Below the pieces are notes generated by a model, which did no database searches, was not told the DNA's origin, and saw only the letters and a list, made by a program, of their open reading frames with translations. Source: a virus. From it: 64,000 nt of DNA. The position numbers were made by a program, and so were the translations under genes. Positions 35,682-44,506 of the stretch are shown here, one piece after another; within the stretch, counting starts at the first letter, position 1; every line of letters starts with the position of its first letter. The stretch covers positions 115,527 through 179,526 of IMG/VR virus record IMGVR_UViG_3300042561_002100, one strand, 5' to 3'.

Positions 35682-37106
35682 ATGGGTATTCGTTATTGGG
35701 GATCTAATATATCAGAGCCCTTTTCTACATTATGGGTAAGTCGTCTTACTACAGCGACACGATCACCACAGGCTAATGGTGGCGGAAAAGGTTCAATTGT
35801 GGCTGGTAACGGTGGTAGTTCATTTGAAGTATTTTGGTTTGAAGCTGTAGGAGGAACAGCTGTTAGGGTAGCAGTCGTAAAACGTGATATTAAAGGTTTT
35901 ATAACTTGGTCGCGTTGGACTTCTGCAGAATTTGGAGATACCGTAACAAGTCGCGATAATTATGACCCGCAAGTATTGCCATTATCTGATGGTGGTTGTG
36001 TTGTATTTTGCAAGGGTGTTGCTAGTGGTACGACAATATCAGCATGGCGGTTAGATGCAAGTGGCAATCAAACATGGCGACAAGATTATACAGGTAGTTT
36101 AATTGGTGCCGTTAGGGTTGCATTAAATGGTTCTGAAATTATAGTTTTAACAGCTGCTAGTGTATTGCTTCCCGGTAATTTTTCACGTTGGCAGCCAGCA
36201 GTATTAAGACTTGCGGTTAGTAATGGTGCAGTATTGGGCTGCAATGCGTATCGTATTGATAGTTCAGTTAGCAATATTACGCCAAATAGCAGGGATGATC
36301 TTTTTGCCTTATCCTCTGGTTCGGTTATGTTAAAAGTTAGTGATGCTTACTTTCTTGAAACCAATGCTGCTGGCACAAGTGTAACCAATAGCGTTATTTT
36401 TTCTGGATCTGATTCTGGTGGTACTATGTTTGGTCCTGCTGCGTTATTGCCTAGCGGTGGCTACTTGTGTCGTGATGATGATCAAACACTTGTCAAGTTA
36501 GATTCTAGTTTCAATATTACAGATAGATATAAACACTCTAATGCGATGCAAACTGGTGGTAAATTCTGGGGGCTTCAAACACTTGCATTGGCAGTAAATA
36601 CTTCTGGTGAAGGTTGGGCATTATCATATGGTTTTGGTTCTGGTGAGTTTTTAGGCATTGGTTTCAAAATAGTAAAATTTACATCTAATGGTGCAACACC
36701 ATCGGTTTATAATGAGGTCGCCTATGGTTCAAATATCGGTGGACCACAGCTAACGGTGGGATGCGACATTGATCTAATCAATGAATATGGTTTTACTCGT
36801 GTTATTGGTTCTATTAGTCAAAGTGCCAGCTGTCGTATTACCACATTGGGTTTCAACTTAAATCAACCGACAAGCACTGCTAGTAATACAACACCGGCGG
36901 CTACATTAGATACCGGATCATGTAGTAATACGATGAGTGTAAGGGGATGGGATGCTGTAACTTATTCCACTGTCACACCAGATACAATAACTAGAACAAC
37001 TGTAACGACCACTGTTACGGCTATTACAATCACCGACGCAACGGGTTCTATCAACTTGGTAGACGCTTCTAGTACACTCACCTGGTCTCGTTCTGAATTA
37101 ATATGA
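35682..37106 (+). CDS. Putative adhesin, repetitive beta protein
   Basis: 474 residues, beta-rich with repeated Gly/Trp turns (GIRYWGSN, FITWSRWTSAEFGD, GCVVFCKG, GWALSYGFGSGEF), suggesting a propeller-like sheet fold. Base use looks richer in G and codon choice differs from the fibres on either side, so it may be a horizontally gained receptor-binding module. Thr-rich C-terminal tail. No family recognised. Confidence 0.55.
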   Translation: MGIRYWGSNISEPFSTLWVSRLTTATRSPQANGGGKGSIVAGNGGSSFEVFWFEAVGGTAVRVAVVKRDIKGFITWSRWTSAEFGDTVTSRDNYDPQVLPLSDGGCVVFCKGVASGTTISAWRLDASGNQTWRQDYTGSLIGAVRVALNGSEIIVLTAASVLLPGNFSRWQPAVLRLAVSNGAVLGCNAYRIDSSVSNITPNSRDDLFALSSGSVMLKVSDAYFLETNAAGTSVTNSVIFSGSDSGGTMFGPAALLPSGGYLCRDDDQTLVKLDSSFNITDRYKHSNAMQTGGKFWGLQTLALAVNTSGEGWALSYGFGSGEFLGIGFKIVKFTSNGATPSVYNEVAYGSNIGGPQLTVGCDIDLINEYGFTRVIGSISQSASCRITTLGFNLNQPTSTASNTTPAATLDTGSCSNTMSVRGWDAVTYSTVTPDTITRTTVTTTVTAITITDATGSINLVDASSTLTWSRSELI

Positions 37107-37113
37107 TAACTCT

Positions 37114-37121
37114 CATAAATA
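37114..37121 (+). promoter_or_regulatory. Putative late promoter CATAAATA
   Basis: CATAAATA 37 nt before the last fibre gene; a short dyad (GACATATTAATATGTC) follows it. Confidence 0.5.
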
Positions 37122-37157
37122 GACATATTAATATGTCTCATAACATTCTAACAGCCG

Positions 37158-38882
37158 ATGCAATATTCTAATAGAGAACTTTCACAATTTGCCTATTTTT
37201 TGAAGGTAAATGATACTAATCAAAAAATTGCAATAACTACAACAGCGACACCTTTTGTTGGAATCGGCTCAACTAATCCAACAGAAAAATTAGATGTTTA
37301 TGGTAATATTAAAGCGAGTGGTATTGTTAGTGCTATGGCTTTTTATGGTGATGGTTCAACATTAAATAATGTTACTGCTGTGGTGAATGGTTATTTTGTT
37401 TCAACTGTTGCTGGAATATGGACTGGATCTAATGTTGGAATCGGAACCAGCACATTTGATCACAAATTAAATGTTGGTGGAAATGTTTCAGCGAATAGAT
37501 TTATATCATATGCTCCACAGGGAACTGCACCATTTCAAGTATTCTCTAATACGGTTGTATCTAATCTTAATGCGACATTTTTAAACGGTAGATCCGCGCC
37601 GAGTGGTAATATAGTTGGTACTGGTGATTCACAGACCTTAACAAATAAGACACTAATAAATCCCATTATATCAGCAGTTAATAATGGTAATGCAATTTTA
37701 ACAATTCCCACAACTTCAGGTATTCTTGTTCATACGAATGCTTCCGGTATTTTAACAAGTGGTCTTTATTCTTCAGGTAGTATTAATAATATTCATATAG
37801 CCGTTGGTGCGGGTATTTCTTATAGTAAATTAAACTTAACGAATACTATTAATAATTCTGATATTGCTGTTGGTGCAGCTATCAGTTATTCAAAACTTAG
37901 TCTCAGTAATACAATTCGTTCATCTGATATTGATCCTAATAACAAAATTCAAAACGGAAAATTAGTAAATAGCACAATTTCTGGTGTTTCACTTGGAAGT
38001 AATCTTAATCCGTTGGAAGCTGGAAATTATCTAAATGGTGATAATTATGATGGTTCTTCCCAAATTACTTTTGATGTTGATGCGAGCACTGATAATGTTG
38101 GAGGAACACTTGTAGCAAGAGATAGTGAAGGTGATATTACTGGTAATAATTTACACTTAAAAAATATATTTGGAACTGGGGATTTACAACTTACTACTGA
38201 TGGTGAAGACTATAGTTCATATCTTCTTTCTGGCGTACCACCACCAGATTCAATTGGTGCGAAGATTAAATATGTTGTTGATCAAGAGGGTAGCATTTTT
38301 GTTAATGGTGGCCCCGATGGGGTTTGGGTTTTTCATAATGTTGCCAGAACCGCCAATAGAACCATATCATTTGCTTTGGCCAATGAATCTTTAAGTGGTT
38401 ATGATACATTTTTTAGAATGTATCGGAATCAATCAAACGGTTCAAAGAATGTTGAATGTCCAACACCGGGAACTATTTTTACAGTTAATGGAACCAAAAA
38501 CTTTAAAATCACACATCCACTAGATGATAAAAAGTTCTTAACGCATGTATCAATTGAAGGACCCAGAGCAGATCTAATTTATAGAGGGTTAGTGAAATTA
38601 AATAATGGTTCGGCTATTATTAATCTTGATAATGAATATAATCTAACACCGGGAACTTTTGATGCTCTATGTAGGAATCCTCAGGTGTGGATTTCTAATA
38701 TTGATGGTTGGGCGCAATGTAGAGGAAAAGTTGATAATGGAGTATTGATTATTGAAGCCATGAATAATAAGACAAATGAGAATGTAAATTGGATGGTTGT
38801 TGCAGAAAGACAAGATGTCGCAATGTATAATCCGGGTAGTGACGAGAACGGTAGACCGATTTTGGAGGAAGATAAATCATAA
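37158..38882 (+). CDS. Tail fibre protein, HP-domain copy 3
   Basis: 574 residues. N-terminus with STNPTEKLDVYGNIKASG; a middle with two near-repeats (IAVGAGISYSKLNLTNTI / IAVGAAISYSKLSLSNTI); C-terminus with the domain shared with 27000 and 27787 (KNFKITHPLDDKKFLTHVSIEGP...LIYRG...MVVAERQD). Last gene of the late operon. Confidence 0.8.
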   Translation: MQYSNRELSQFAYFLKVNDTNQKIAITTTATPFVGIGSTNPTEKLDVYGNIKASGIVSAMAFYGDGSTLNNVTAVVNGYFVSTVAGIWTGSNVGIGTSTFDHKLNVGGNVSANRFISYAPQGTAPFQVFSNTVVSNLNATFLNGRSAPSGNIVGTGDSQTLTNKTLINPIISAVNNGNAILTIPTTSGILVHTNASGILTSGLYSSGSINNIHIAVGAGISYSKLNLTNTINNSDIAVGAAISYSKLSLSNTIRSSDIDPNNKIQNGKLVNSTISGVSLGSNLNPLEAGNYLNGDNYDGSSQITFDVDASTDNVGGTLVARDSEGDITGNNLHLKNIFGTGDLQLTTDGEDYSSYLLSGVPPPDSIGAKIKYVVDQEGSIFVNGGPDGVWVFHNVARTANRTISFALANESLSGYDTFFRMYRNQSNGSKNVECPTPGTIFTVNGTKNFKITHPLDDKKFLTHVSIEGPRADLIYRGLVKLNNGSAIINLDNEYNLTPGTFDALCRNPQVWISNIDGWAQCRGKVDNGVLIIEAMNNKTNENVNWMVVAERQDVAMYNPGSDENGRPILEEDKS

Positions 38883-38928
38883 TACCATATGTACTTCTAT
38901 TTGTCAAGGTCTTGTATGACGATCAACA

Positions 38929-38974
38929 AAGTGGCATAATACCCATTGACATTTTAAGGAATCTGCTGTAGGAT
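38929..38974 (+). promoter_or_regulatory. Box-type promoter with full -35 (TTGACA / TAGGAT)
   Basis: AAGTGGCAT box at 38929, TTGACA at 38946-38951, 17 nt spacer, TAGGAT at 38969-38974 (40 nt after the box). It begins the accessory region after the fibres. Transcript would enter the gene at 39023. Confidence 0.75.
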
Positions 38975-39022
38975 CAGCCTTGTCACCGATGATGAACATC
39001 TTGTATTTACTAATTACTACTA

Positions 39023-39229
39023 ATGAATAAGATACTAACAATCACTAATGGTACTGAATCAATTGATATTGAGTGTACTACTAAAATCAGAACAAGAGTC
39101 AGTGAAGAATGTTTTATTGCAATGAAGAATACAACATCTATTGATGTCAATAATATTATTCTACATGTACTTTTAGATGAAACTCAAATTATTATGGAAG
39201 AACGTAACAAATGGACATTATGCAAGTAA
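39023..39229 (+). CDS. Hypothetical protein
   Basis: 68 residues, first gene after a strong promoter. Beta-rich start (ILTITNGTESIDIECTTKIRTRVSEEC). Overlaps the next gene by 19 nt. Family not recognised. Confidence 0.65.
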   Translation: MNKILTITNGTESIDIECTTKIRTRVSEECFIAMKNTTSIDVNNIILHVLLDETQIIMEERNKWTLCK

Positions 39230-39450
39230 TTCAAGATTGGTATAACATTCTTCAAGATATTCGGAGTAATTATCAGTTCTTTCTTGATATTAATTCTGGA
39301 TGGTTAGAAATGGAATTCAAACATCTTTATGGTGATAATCCTACAGAAAAAGATTATTGGAATTGGATGTTGCGTAATGCTGAAACAGTCTATGTGTCTA
39401 ATGATTTTTATGAACTACTTCTAAATGAGAACAATAATAGCCGGAAGTAG
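39211..39450 (+). CDS. Hypothetical protein
   Basis: 79 residues, Trp/Tyr-rich helical (FFLDINSGWLEMEFKHLYGD). Overlaps the SLOG gene by 26 nt, indicating coupled translation. Family not recognised. Confidence 0.65.
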   Translation: MDIMQVIQDWYNILQDIRSNYQFFLDINSGWLEMEFKHLYGDNPTEKDYWNWMLRNAETVYVSNDFYELLLNENNNSRK

Positions 39451-39778
39451 AACCGCCACTGATATTAAAGATCTTATTGACGCAGTAGCTAAATGTGGAT
39501 GGAAAATAACAACAATTGTTTCCGGTAAAGCTAGAGGAGCCGATCATTTGGGTGAATTATGGGCAAATTATCATAATATTCCAATAGATGAATATCCTGC
39601 TGATTGGAAAAAGTATGGTAGATCTGCCGGACCAAGACGCAATATTGAAATGGCTGAAAATGCGGATGCTCTTATTGCTCTTTGGAATGGAGAAAGCAGA
39701 GGAACCAAACATATGATAGAAGCAGCAAAGAAAAAGAACCTAAAAGTTTATGTTCATATTATAGAGTGTGTCGGTTAA
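39425..39778 (+). CDS. SLOG-family protein (DUF2493/YspA-like)
   Basis: 117 residues. MRTIIAGSRTATD, VSGKARGADHLGELWA and GPRRNIEMAENADALIALWNGESRGTKHMIEAAKK are the classic nucleotide-binding motifs of the DUF2493 branch of the SLOG superfamily, proteins that bind nucleotide derivatives and occur in phages and conflict systems. Length fits a complete single domain. Followed by a terminator. Confidence 0.88.
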   Translation: MRTIIAGSRTATDIKDLIDAVAKCGWKITTIVSGKARGADHLGELWANYHNIPIDEYPADWKKYGRSAGPRRNIEMAENADALIALWNGESRGTKHMIEAAKKKNLKVYVHIIECVG

Positions 39779-39798
39779 GAGACTGGCACACTCTTTTT
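39764..39798 (+). terminator. Terminator after the SLOG gene
   Basis: GAGTGTG (39764-39770) pairs with CACACTC (39787-39793), 16 nt loop, followed by five T. The stem overlaps the last codons of the gene and the right arm contains the promoter box GACTGGCAC. Confidence 0.65.
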
Positions 39799-39824
39799 AC
39801 GTCTAGCTGAGCTTCTGTTATTAT
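39781..39824 (+). promoter_or_regulatory. Box-type promoter (GACTGGCAC / TGT-TATTAT)
   Basis: Box at 39781, -10 TATTAT at 39819-39824 (38 nt), TGT before it. It drives the LRV gene at 39857, 33 nt downstream. Confidence 0.5.
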
Positions 39825-39856
39825 TGTTTTGTTAGTCATCCAATGATGTTGGATTT

Positions 39857-40258
39857 ATGAACAAACTTGAACAAGCTAGAGATCCAAACACACCACCAAA
39901 AGCCCTAGAACAACTAGCGACTGATGAGCATTATGGTGTTCGTTGGTTTGTAGCAGAAAATCCAAACACACCAATAAAAACTCTAGAACAATTAGCGACC
40001 GATAAGGATTCTTCGGTTCGTCGTGGTGTAGCATATAATCCAAACACTCCACCAAAAGCCTTAGAACAACTAGCGACCGATGAGGATCTTTATGTTCGTT
40101 GGTGGGTAGCACTAAATCCAAACACACCACCAACAATATTAGAAATTCTAGCGTCCGATGTTGCTTATTGTATTCGTGAAGGAGTAGCAGAAAACCCAAA
40201 CACACCACACTATATCAAAAAGTATCTTAAAATTCAAAAACAACTCCAAAAACTATGA
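39857..40258 (+). CDS. LRV-repeat protein, 4 repeats
   Basis: 133 residues: MNKLEQARDPNTPPK, four repeats, cap NPNTPHYIKKYLKIQKQLQKL. The first 20 codons are almost identical to those of the LRV gene at 42179. Stop overlaps the helicase ATG. Confidence 0.85.
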   Translation: MNKLEQARDPNTPPKALEQLATDEHYGVRWFVAENPNTPIKTLEQLATDKDSSVRRGVAYNPNTPPKALEQLATDEDLYVRWWVALNPNTPPTILEILASDVAYCIREGVAENPNTPHYIKKYLKIQKQLQKL

Positions 40259-41526
40259 AACTCTTGACCGACTTTCAACCAAGGCAATCTCAGAAAGAGG
40301 TTGTTGATATTATGAGTGAGCATAACAAACTCAGAATTATCGCACCTACTTCTGCAGGCAAGAGCTTTATGATCTTCTTGGATATCTTCAATAAGATGCA
40401 AACACAAGAAGATTCACTTTTTGTTATTGTTTCATCCAGAATTCTTTTACTCCAACAACTTTCTTCTGAGTATTCTAAACTTATCGGTAATACTCACATT
40501 GTTCATATGCATTCTGGAGATAGTAATAATCGTAAGATCACTGATTATCTGGAGTTCGCTTATTGGTGTGAGAAAGTCAAAGGACCAAAGGTTGTCTTTG
40601 TCACTTATCACTCATTGAAGAAGATTGTTAAATCCGAAGTAGAAATTGATGCGATTTATCTTGATGAGTGTCATAATGGTGCAAAGAAACACTTTTTTGA
40701 ATATGTTAAAGGTGCTGAAGTCATCTCCAAATCTCTTTATAGCTTCACTGCAACTCCTCGTTATCATGAGGATCCCAAAAAGAATGGTAATAACAATGTA
40801 GAAGTTTATGGTAGCGAAGTCTATAATATTAACGCGGTAGAACTCATTAAAAATGGTTCAATTCTTCCACCTAAGATTTCACCACTTCGTATTCCAGATG
40901 TACGTGAAAGAAAGAAAGATGTCCATGAAAGAGATTATTATACGTTGATGGATTGTCTTCTCAATGAAGATAATACCGATAGAGTTCTTATTACTTGTCC
41001 TTCAACAAGATCTTTGATGGATCTTCTGTGTTTGACTGATTTTGTGCAAGATCTTAACAATAATGGATATGACCTATTTCATATCACATCAAAGTATGGT
41101 GCATTCCATAATAAAACAAAACTTAAGAGAACCGAGTTTCTCAAAAGAATTGAAGATTATGGAAAAGAAGATAAAAAATTTGTGATTCTTCATTATAGTA
41201 TTCTAACAGAAGGGTGGAGCAATAATTCCATTCAATCTTCTATTTTTATGCGACCTCAGAGTATGGGTGCAACGGTACAGAATGTTGGTCGTACTTTACG
41301 ATTGGGTCATACAGATATTGAGAGAATCAATAATGGTGAATTGATTCCTGGAGATTATGACAATTATGAGAAACCATATGGTAATGTTATTGTTCCTGTT
41401 TATGAGAACACTGGTTCAAATATTCAAGAACAAGTAGAGTATGTTATTGATGAAGTGTTTGAGCGAGGTAATTATGTGTTTGATGTTATTACATCACCAA
41501 AAGAAAAAGAGAAAGAGGTGGCATGA
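40255..41526 (+). CDS. Superfamily 2 DNA/RNA helicase
   Basis: 423 residues. Walker A APTSAGKS near residue 30, motif II LDECHNG, motif III SFTATPR, motif VI QNVGRTLRLG. The Q-like N-terminus FQPRQSQKEVVDI and overall order fit the restriction-type/UvsW-like branch of SF2; DECH instead of DEAH is unusual. Likely a role in fork reversal, repair or recombination. It is flanked on both sides by LRV genes, each coupled by ATGA. Confidence 0.8.
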   Translation: MKLLTDFQPRQSQKEVVDIMSEHNKLRIIAPTSAGKSFMIFLDIFNKMQTQEDSLFVIVSSRILLLQQLSSEYSKLIGNTHIVHMHSGDSNNRKITDYLEFAYWCEKVKGPKVVFVTYHSLKKIVKSEVEIDAIYLDECHNGAKKHFFEYVKGAEVISKSLYSFTATPRYHEDPKKNGNNNVEVYGSEVYNINAVELIKNGSILPPKISPLRIPDVRERKKDVHERDYYTLMDCLLNEDNTDRVLITCPSTRSLMDLLCLTDFVQDLNNNGYDLFHITSKYGAFHNKTKLKRTEFLKRIEDYGKEDKKFVILHYSILTEGWSNNSIQSSIFMRPQSMGATVQNVGRTLRLGHTDIERINNGELIPGDYDNYEKPYGNVIVPVYENTGSNIQEQVEYVIDEVFERGNYVFDVITSPKEKEKEVA

Positions 41527-42182
41527 TGGTAGAATCTAGAAATGTTTATGATCGTTGTGATCTAGCAAATAATCCAAACACACCAACAGAAATCCTAGAA
41601 CAACTAGCGACCGATGAGAAATGGTATGTTCGTTGTCGAGTAGCAGAAAACCCAAACACACCACCAAAAGTTCTAGAACTACTAGCGACCGATGAGGATT
41701 CTAGTGTTCGTTATTGTGTAGCAATACATCCAAACACACCACCAAAAGTTCTAGAACTACTAGCGACCGATGAGGATTCTAGTGTTCGTTATTGTGTAGC
41801 AATACATCCAAACACACCACCAAAAGCCCTAGAACTACTAGCGACCGATAATGCGCCTTCTGTTCGTTATAATGTAGCAGAAAATCCAAACACTCCACCA
41901 AAAGTCCTAGTACAATTTACGACCGATGCGCATTGGAATGTTCGTTGTGGAGTAGCAGAAAATCCAAACACACCACCAAAAGCACTAGAATTACTAGCTA
42001 CCAATGGGAGTTCTAATGTTCGTTGGATAGTAGCACAAAATCCAAATACACCAATAAAAACGCTAGAAGTTCTAGCATCCGATAAGGATTATTATGTTCG
42101 TTATTGGGTATCAACTAACCCAAACACTCCACACTACATCAAAAAGTATATTAAAATTCAAGACCACCTAAAAACATTATGA
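41523..42182 (+). CDS. LRV-repeat protein, 7 repeats with an exact duplication
   Basis: 219 residues. Repeats two and three (LELLATDEDSSVRYCVAI) are identical in protein and, by eye, in 78 nt of DNA (near 41680-41835). One unit is degenerate (VLVQFTTDAHWNV). Cap NPNTPHYIKKYIKIQDHLKTL, then ATGA coupling to another LRV gene. Confidence 0.85.
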   Translation: MMVESRNVYDRCDLANNPNTPTEILEQLATDEKWYVRCRVAENPNTPPKVLELLATDEDSSVRYCVAIHPNTPPKVLELLATDEDSSVRYCVAIHPNTPPKALELLATDNAPSVRYNVAENPNTPPKVLVQFTTDAHWNVRCGVAENPNTPPKALELLATNGSSNVRWIVAQNPNTPIKTLEVLASDKDYYVRYWVSTNPNTPHYIKKYIKIQDHLKTL

Positions 42183-42583
42183 ACAAACTTGAACAAGCTA
42201 GAGATCCTAACACTCCACCAGAGATCCTAGAACAACTAGCTACCGATGAAGATTCTTGTGTTCGTTCTAGGGTAGCAAGACATCCTAACACTCTACCAAC
42301 AACATTAGAACTTTTAGCTACTGATAATGATTATTGGGTTCTTTGGGATGTAACAGAACATCCAAACACACCACCAAAAGTTCTAGAACAACTAGCGACC
42401 GATTATCGATATTGGGTTCGTTGGAACGTAGCAGAAAATCCAAACACTCCACCAAAAGTTCTAGAACAACTGGCAACTGATGAGAGTTATAGAGTTCGTT
42501 ATTACGTGGCAGGAAATCCAAACACACCCCGCTACATCAAAAAGTATCTTAAAATTCAAGAGCAGCTTAGGTCACTTCCATAA
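42179..42583 (+). CDS. LRV-repeat protein, 4 repeats
   Basis: 134 residues, second of a tandem pair. MNKLEQARDPNTPPE, four repeats (one with VLWDVTEH replacing VRxxVAxN), cap NPNTPRYIKKYLKIQEQLRSLP. A box-type promoter overlaps its stop. Confidence 0.85.
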   Translation: MNKLEQARDPNTPPEILEQLATDEDSCVRSRVARHPNTLPTTLELLATDNDYWVLWDVTEHPNTPPKVLEQLATDYRYWVRWNVAENPNTPPKVLEQLATDESYRVRYYVAGNPNTPRYIKKYLKIQEQLRSLP

Positions 42584-42627
42584 CTGTCACAATAACCACG
42601 GATAACACCATAGAAATCTGCTATAGT
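42582..42627 (+). promoter_or_regulatory. Box-type promoter (AACTGTCAC / TGC-TATAGT)
   Basis: AACTGTCAC begins at 42582 inside the stop region of the LRV gene; TATAGT begins at 42622 (40 nt) preceded by TGC. The phosphoesterase ATG follows 23 nt later. The arms TCACAA and TTGTGA frame the element. Confidence 0.7.
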
Positions 42628-42649
42628 TTGTGATAATTACAAATTTCTC

Positions 42650-43393
42650 ATGTCCAACTATGTTTTTATTGGAGACGTACATTCACAATACTCTAATTTT
42701 TCTGCTGCTATTCGGTGGGTCCAGGAGAATGTAGAGGATTATCACATCATTCAAGGTGGTGATCTTTTTGATTCACGTACACAAGAATCCGATTCATTGG
42801 GTGTCTATAATCTAGTTCGCTCTCTTGGAGATAAAATCACGGTTCTTCATTCCAATCATCATCTTAAACTTTATAAGTATCTTACTCAAGATAATAACAA
42901 TATGCAAAATCTTGAGTCACTTATGAGAACGGTGAATGATTTTGGATTTGATACTAACGAAGAACTTAGAGATGAAGTGACAAAATGGCTGTCATCTCTT
43001 TCGTATGGAGTCGCAATTAAGGATAATGATGGTCTTGAGTATAGAGCATGTCATGCTTATTGGTTCTCACGTCTTTATGTGTCACATGATTATAAAGGAA
43101 TTTATAAGATCTTTGATGTATCTTCTAAGGCAAAGGGTCAGATGCTTTATGGTATCTCTCGTCGTGGAGTAGATGGTAATTCTGAACAAATTTTATGGTG
43201 GAATTCAACTGAACATAGGCAACACGAAACTTTCGTAAGAGTTGCTTTTCATTATCATACTGTTTCAATTGATCTTCAAAATCGTTATCTGATTCTGGAT
43301 GGATCTTGTGGTGATGATAATGGAACTTTAATTGCTTATGATGTGAACAATAAGCAATGTGTAGGTTTTCAAAGTGGCACAAGACTTTTCTAA
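42650..43393 (+). CDS. Calcineurin-like metallophosphoesterase
   Basis: 247 residues. Metal-site motifs in order: FIGDVHSQ (residues 6-13), GGDLFDSRT (near 36-44), HSNHHLKL (SNHH replaces the common GNHE), and later FHYHT. The fold hydrolyses phosphoesters; the target may be protein, nucleotide or RNA end. Cyanophages often carry such phosphatases. The promoter for the next gene lies in its last codons. Confidence 0.8.
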   Translation: MSNYVFIGDVHSQYSNFSAAIRWVQENVEDYHIIQGGDLFDSRTQESDSLGVYNLVRSLGDKITVLHSNHHLKLYKYLTQDNNNMQNLESLMRTVNDFGFDTNEELRDEVTKWLSSLSYGVAIKDNDGLEYRACHAYWFSRLYVSHDYKGIYKIFDVSSKAKGQMLYGISRRGVDGNSEQILWWNSTEHRQHETFVRVAFHYHTVSIDLQNRYLILDGSCGDDNGTLIAYDVNNKQCVGFQSGTRLF

Positions 43394-43416
43394 ACACTTT
43401 CTAAACATGTTATGGT
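43372..43416 (+). promoter_or_regulatory. Box-type promoter (AAGTGGCAC / TGT-TATGGT)
   Basis: AAGTGGCAC starts at 43372 within the phosphoesterase 3' end; TATGGT starts 39 nt later at 43411, preceded by TGT. The next ATG is at 43438. Confidence 0.65.
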
Positions 43417-43437
43417 ACTTGAAAATTGGAGAACTCA

Positions 43438-43590
43438 ATGGCTCTTGACAAATTTTTGACTCAACTTCTTCTTGATTTGGAAGATCTTGAGAATGACATT
43501 AAATATGATCTTCCAGGTGAAAGTGTTCCTGCATCTAAGCTCAGAGACATTATTGAAAACGTGGAAGATTATCAAGAAAATGAGGTATAA
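43438..43590 (+). CDS. Small hypothetical protein
   Basis: 50 residues (MALDKFLTQLLLDLEDLEND...YQENEV), acidic helical, right behind a box-type promoter. Overlaps the next ATG at 43580. Confidence 0.6.
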   Translation: MALDKFLTQLLLDLEDLENDIKYDLPGESVPASKLRDIIENVEDYQENEV

Positions 43591-43732
43591 AGTTATCTTT
43601 TTTAAACCCAAAAAGAAGAGAGGCTTCTTTTCTAGACAAGAAGCCACATTCTTTGATATTGAATCTGCATTCTTCTATCAAACAAAGATGGAACAACTAG
43701 GTTCAAAAGATTTCAAAATCATTCCAATTTGA
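43580..43732 (+). CDS. Small basic hypothetical protein
   Basis: 50 residues from the ATG at 43580 (MRYKVIFFKPKKKRGFFSRQ...). Basic front and aromatic body. Function unknown. Confidence 0.55.
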   Translation: MRYKVIFFKPKKKRGFFSRQEATFFDIESAFFYQTKMEQLGSKDFKIIPI

Positions 43733-43745
43733 TGAGGCTTTAACA

Positions 43746-43907
43746 ATGACTCAAACTCTAATCCGAACCGAAATGCCCCGAATTGTTGATGTTGAGCCTT
43801 ATTTTGATAATAATTTTTGGTGGGCTCACATTAGATACAGTGATGGTGGTGAGGATGTTCATGGACCTTTTGATTCTAAAGAAAAAGCTGAAGGAGTTAT
43901 CTTTTGA
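43746..43907 (+). CDS. Small hypothetical protein
   Basis: 53 residues (MTQTLIRTEMPRIVDVEPYF...KEKAEGVIF). The motif NNFWWAHIRYSDGGEDVHGPF-D is like small phage proteins with a WxxxxRY(S/T)DG pattern. Too short for usual length cut-offs. Between here and 44052 I see only a shadow frame. Confidence 0.6.
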   Translation: MTQTLIRTEMPRIVDVEPYFDNNFWWAHIRYSDGGEDVHGPFDSKEKAEGVIF

Positions 43908-44051
43908 TGACTTTGAAAGTTCATTATATCAGATCTCCGACGAGCAAGGATTTCTTTCTCCCGATCAGATGTTGATCATGGGAGTTAAAGTTCATGTTCA
44001 TTTATTCGTTTCTGATTTTTTAGATCTATTCATTTACTCAAGACTCAAACT

Positions 44052-44186
44052 ATGAAACTCAAACCGCTTTATCCCGAACCGAAAACCGAAGAGTCATCCT
44101 CAGAAGAACGAATTATGGATTTGCTTTTAGAAGACGATGACGAACAGGAATATCCTGAATATGATGACGTTCCACCCGCAATCTGA
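44052..44186 (+). CDS. Small acidic protein
   Basis: 44 residues (MKLKPLYPEPKTEESSSEER...DDVPPAI) with a DE-rich tail. Three nt before the next ATG. Function unknown. Confidence 0.5.
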   Translation: MKLKPLYPEPKTEESSSEERIMDLLLEDDDEQEYPEYDDVPPAI

Positions 44187-44189
44187 ATC

Positions 44190-44459
44190 ATGTCTGACAT
44201 TCTTGAAATCATTCGTGTTGAAATTGATTATCAACCAAAGACCTCTACTCTATGGATGAGAGTTCAGGCGCTTGTTGATAACATGGTTCTGGTTCATCAT
44301 CAGACTCTATATGATCCAGAAGAATATGAACCCGCTGTATGTGTAACGGAACTGACTCTTGATGATTATGAACCAGATCTAGTTCTTAACAACGAGAATG
44401 TTGCTGAGATTTTGGAGGAATCTGGATGTACCTGGACCCTTTACGAAGGTGACACTTGA
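44190..44459 (+). CDS. Hypothetical acidic protein
   Basis: 89 residues, beta-rich start then acidic. Ends 2 nt before a box-type promoter. Family not recognised. Confidence 0.65.
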   Translation: MSDILEIIRVEIDYQPKTSTLWMRVQALVDNMVLVHHQTLYDPEEYEPAVCVTELTLDDYEPDLVLNNENVAEILEESGCTWTLYEGDT

Positions 44460-44461
44460 AG

Positions 44462-44506
44462 AACTGCCACATAACCACTTGAAATTTGGAGAAAACGTGC
44501 TATGGT
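44462..44506 (+). promoter_or_regulatory. Box-type promoter (AACTGCCAC / TGC-TATGGT)
   Basis: Box at 44462, TATGGT at 44501-44506 (39 nt) with TGC before it; TTGAAA at the -35 position. The first ATG of the next open frame (44502) lies inside the -10, so transcripts from here would start after it. Confidence 0.65.

Noticed and set aside
40255-41526. Direct assignment as T4 UvsW
   Set aside because: SF2 motifs fit, but length (423 against about 500) and DECH motif do not allow a firm orthology call.
43783-44055. 90-codon frame overlapping the small gene at 43746
   Set aside because: Its first half is out of frame with the better small protein, and it starts with a low-complexity hydrophobic run typical of a shadow frame.
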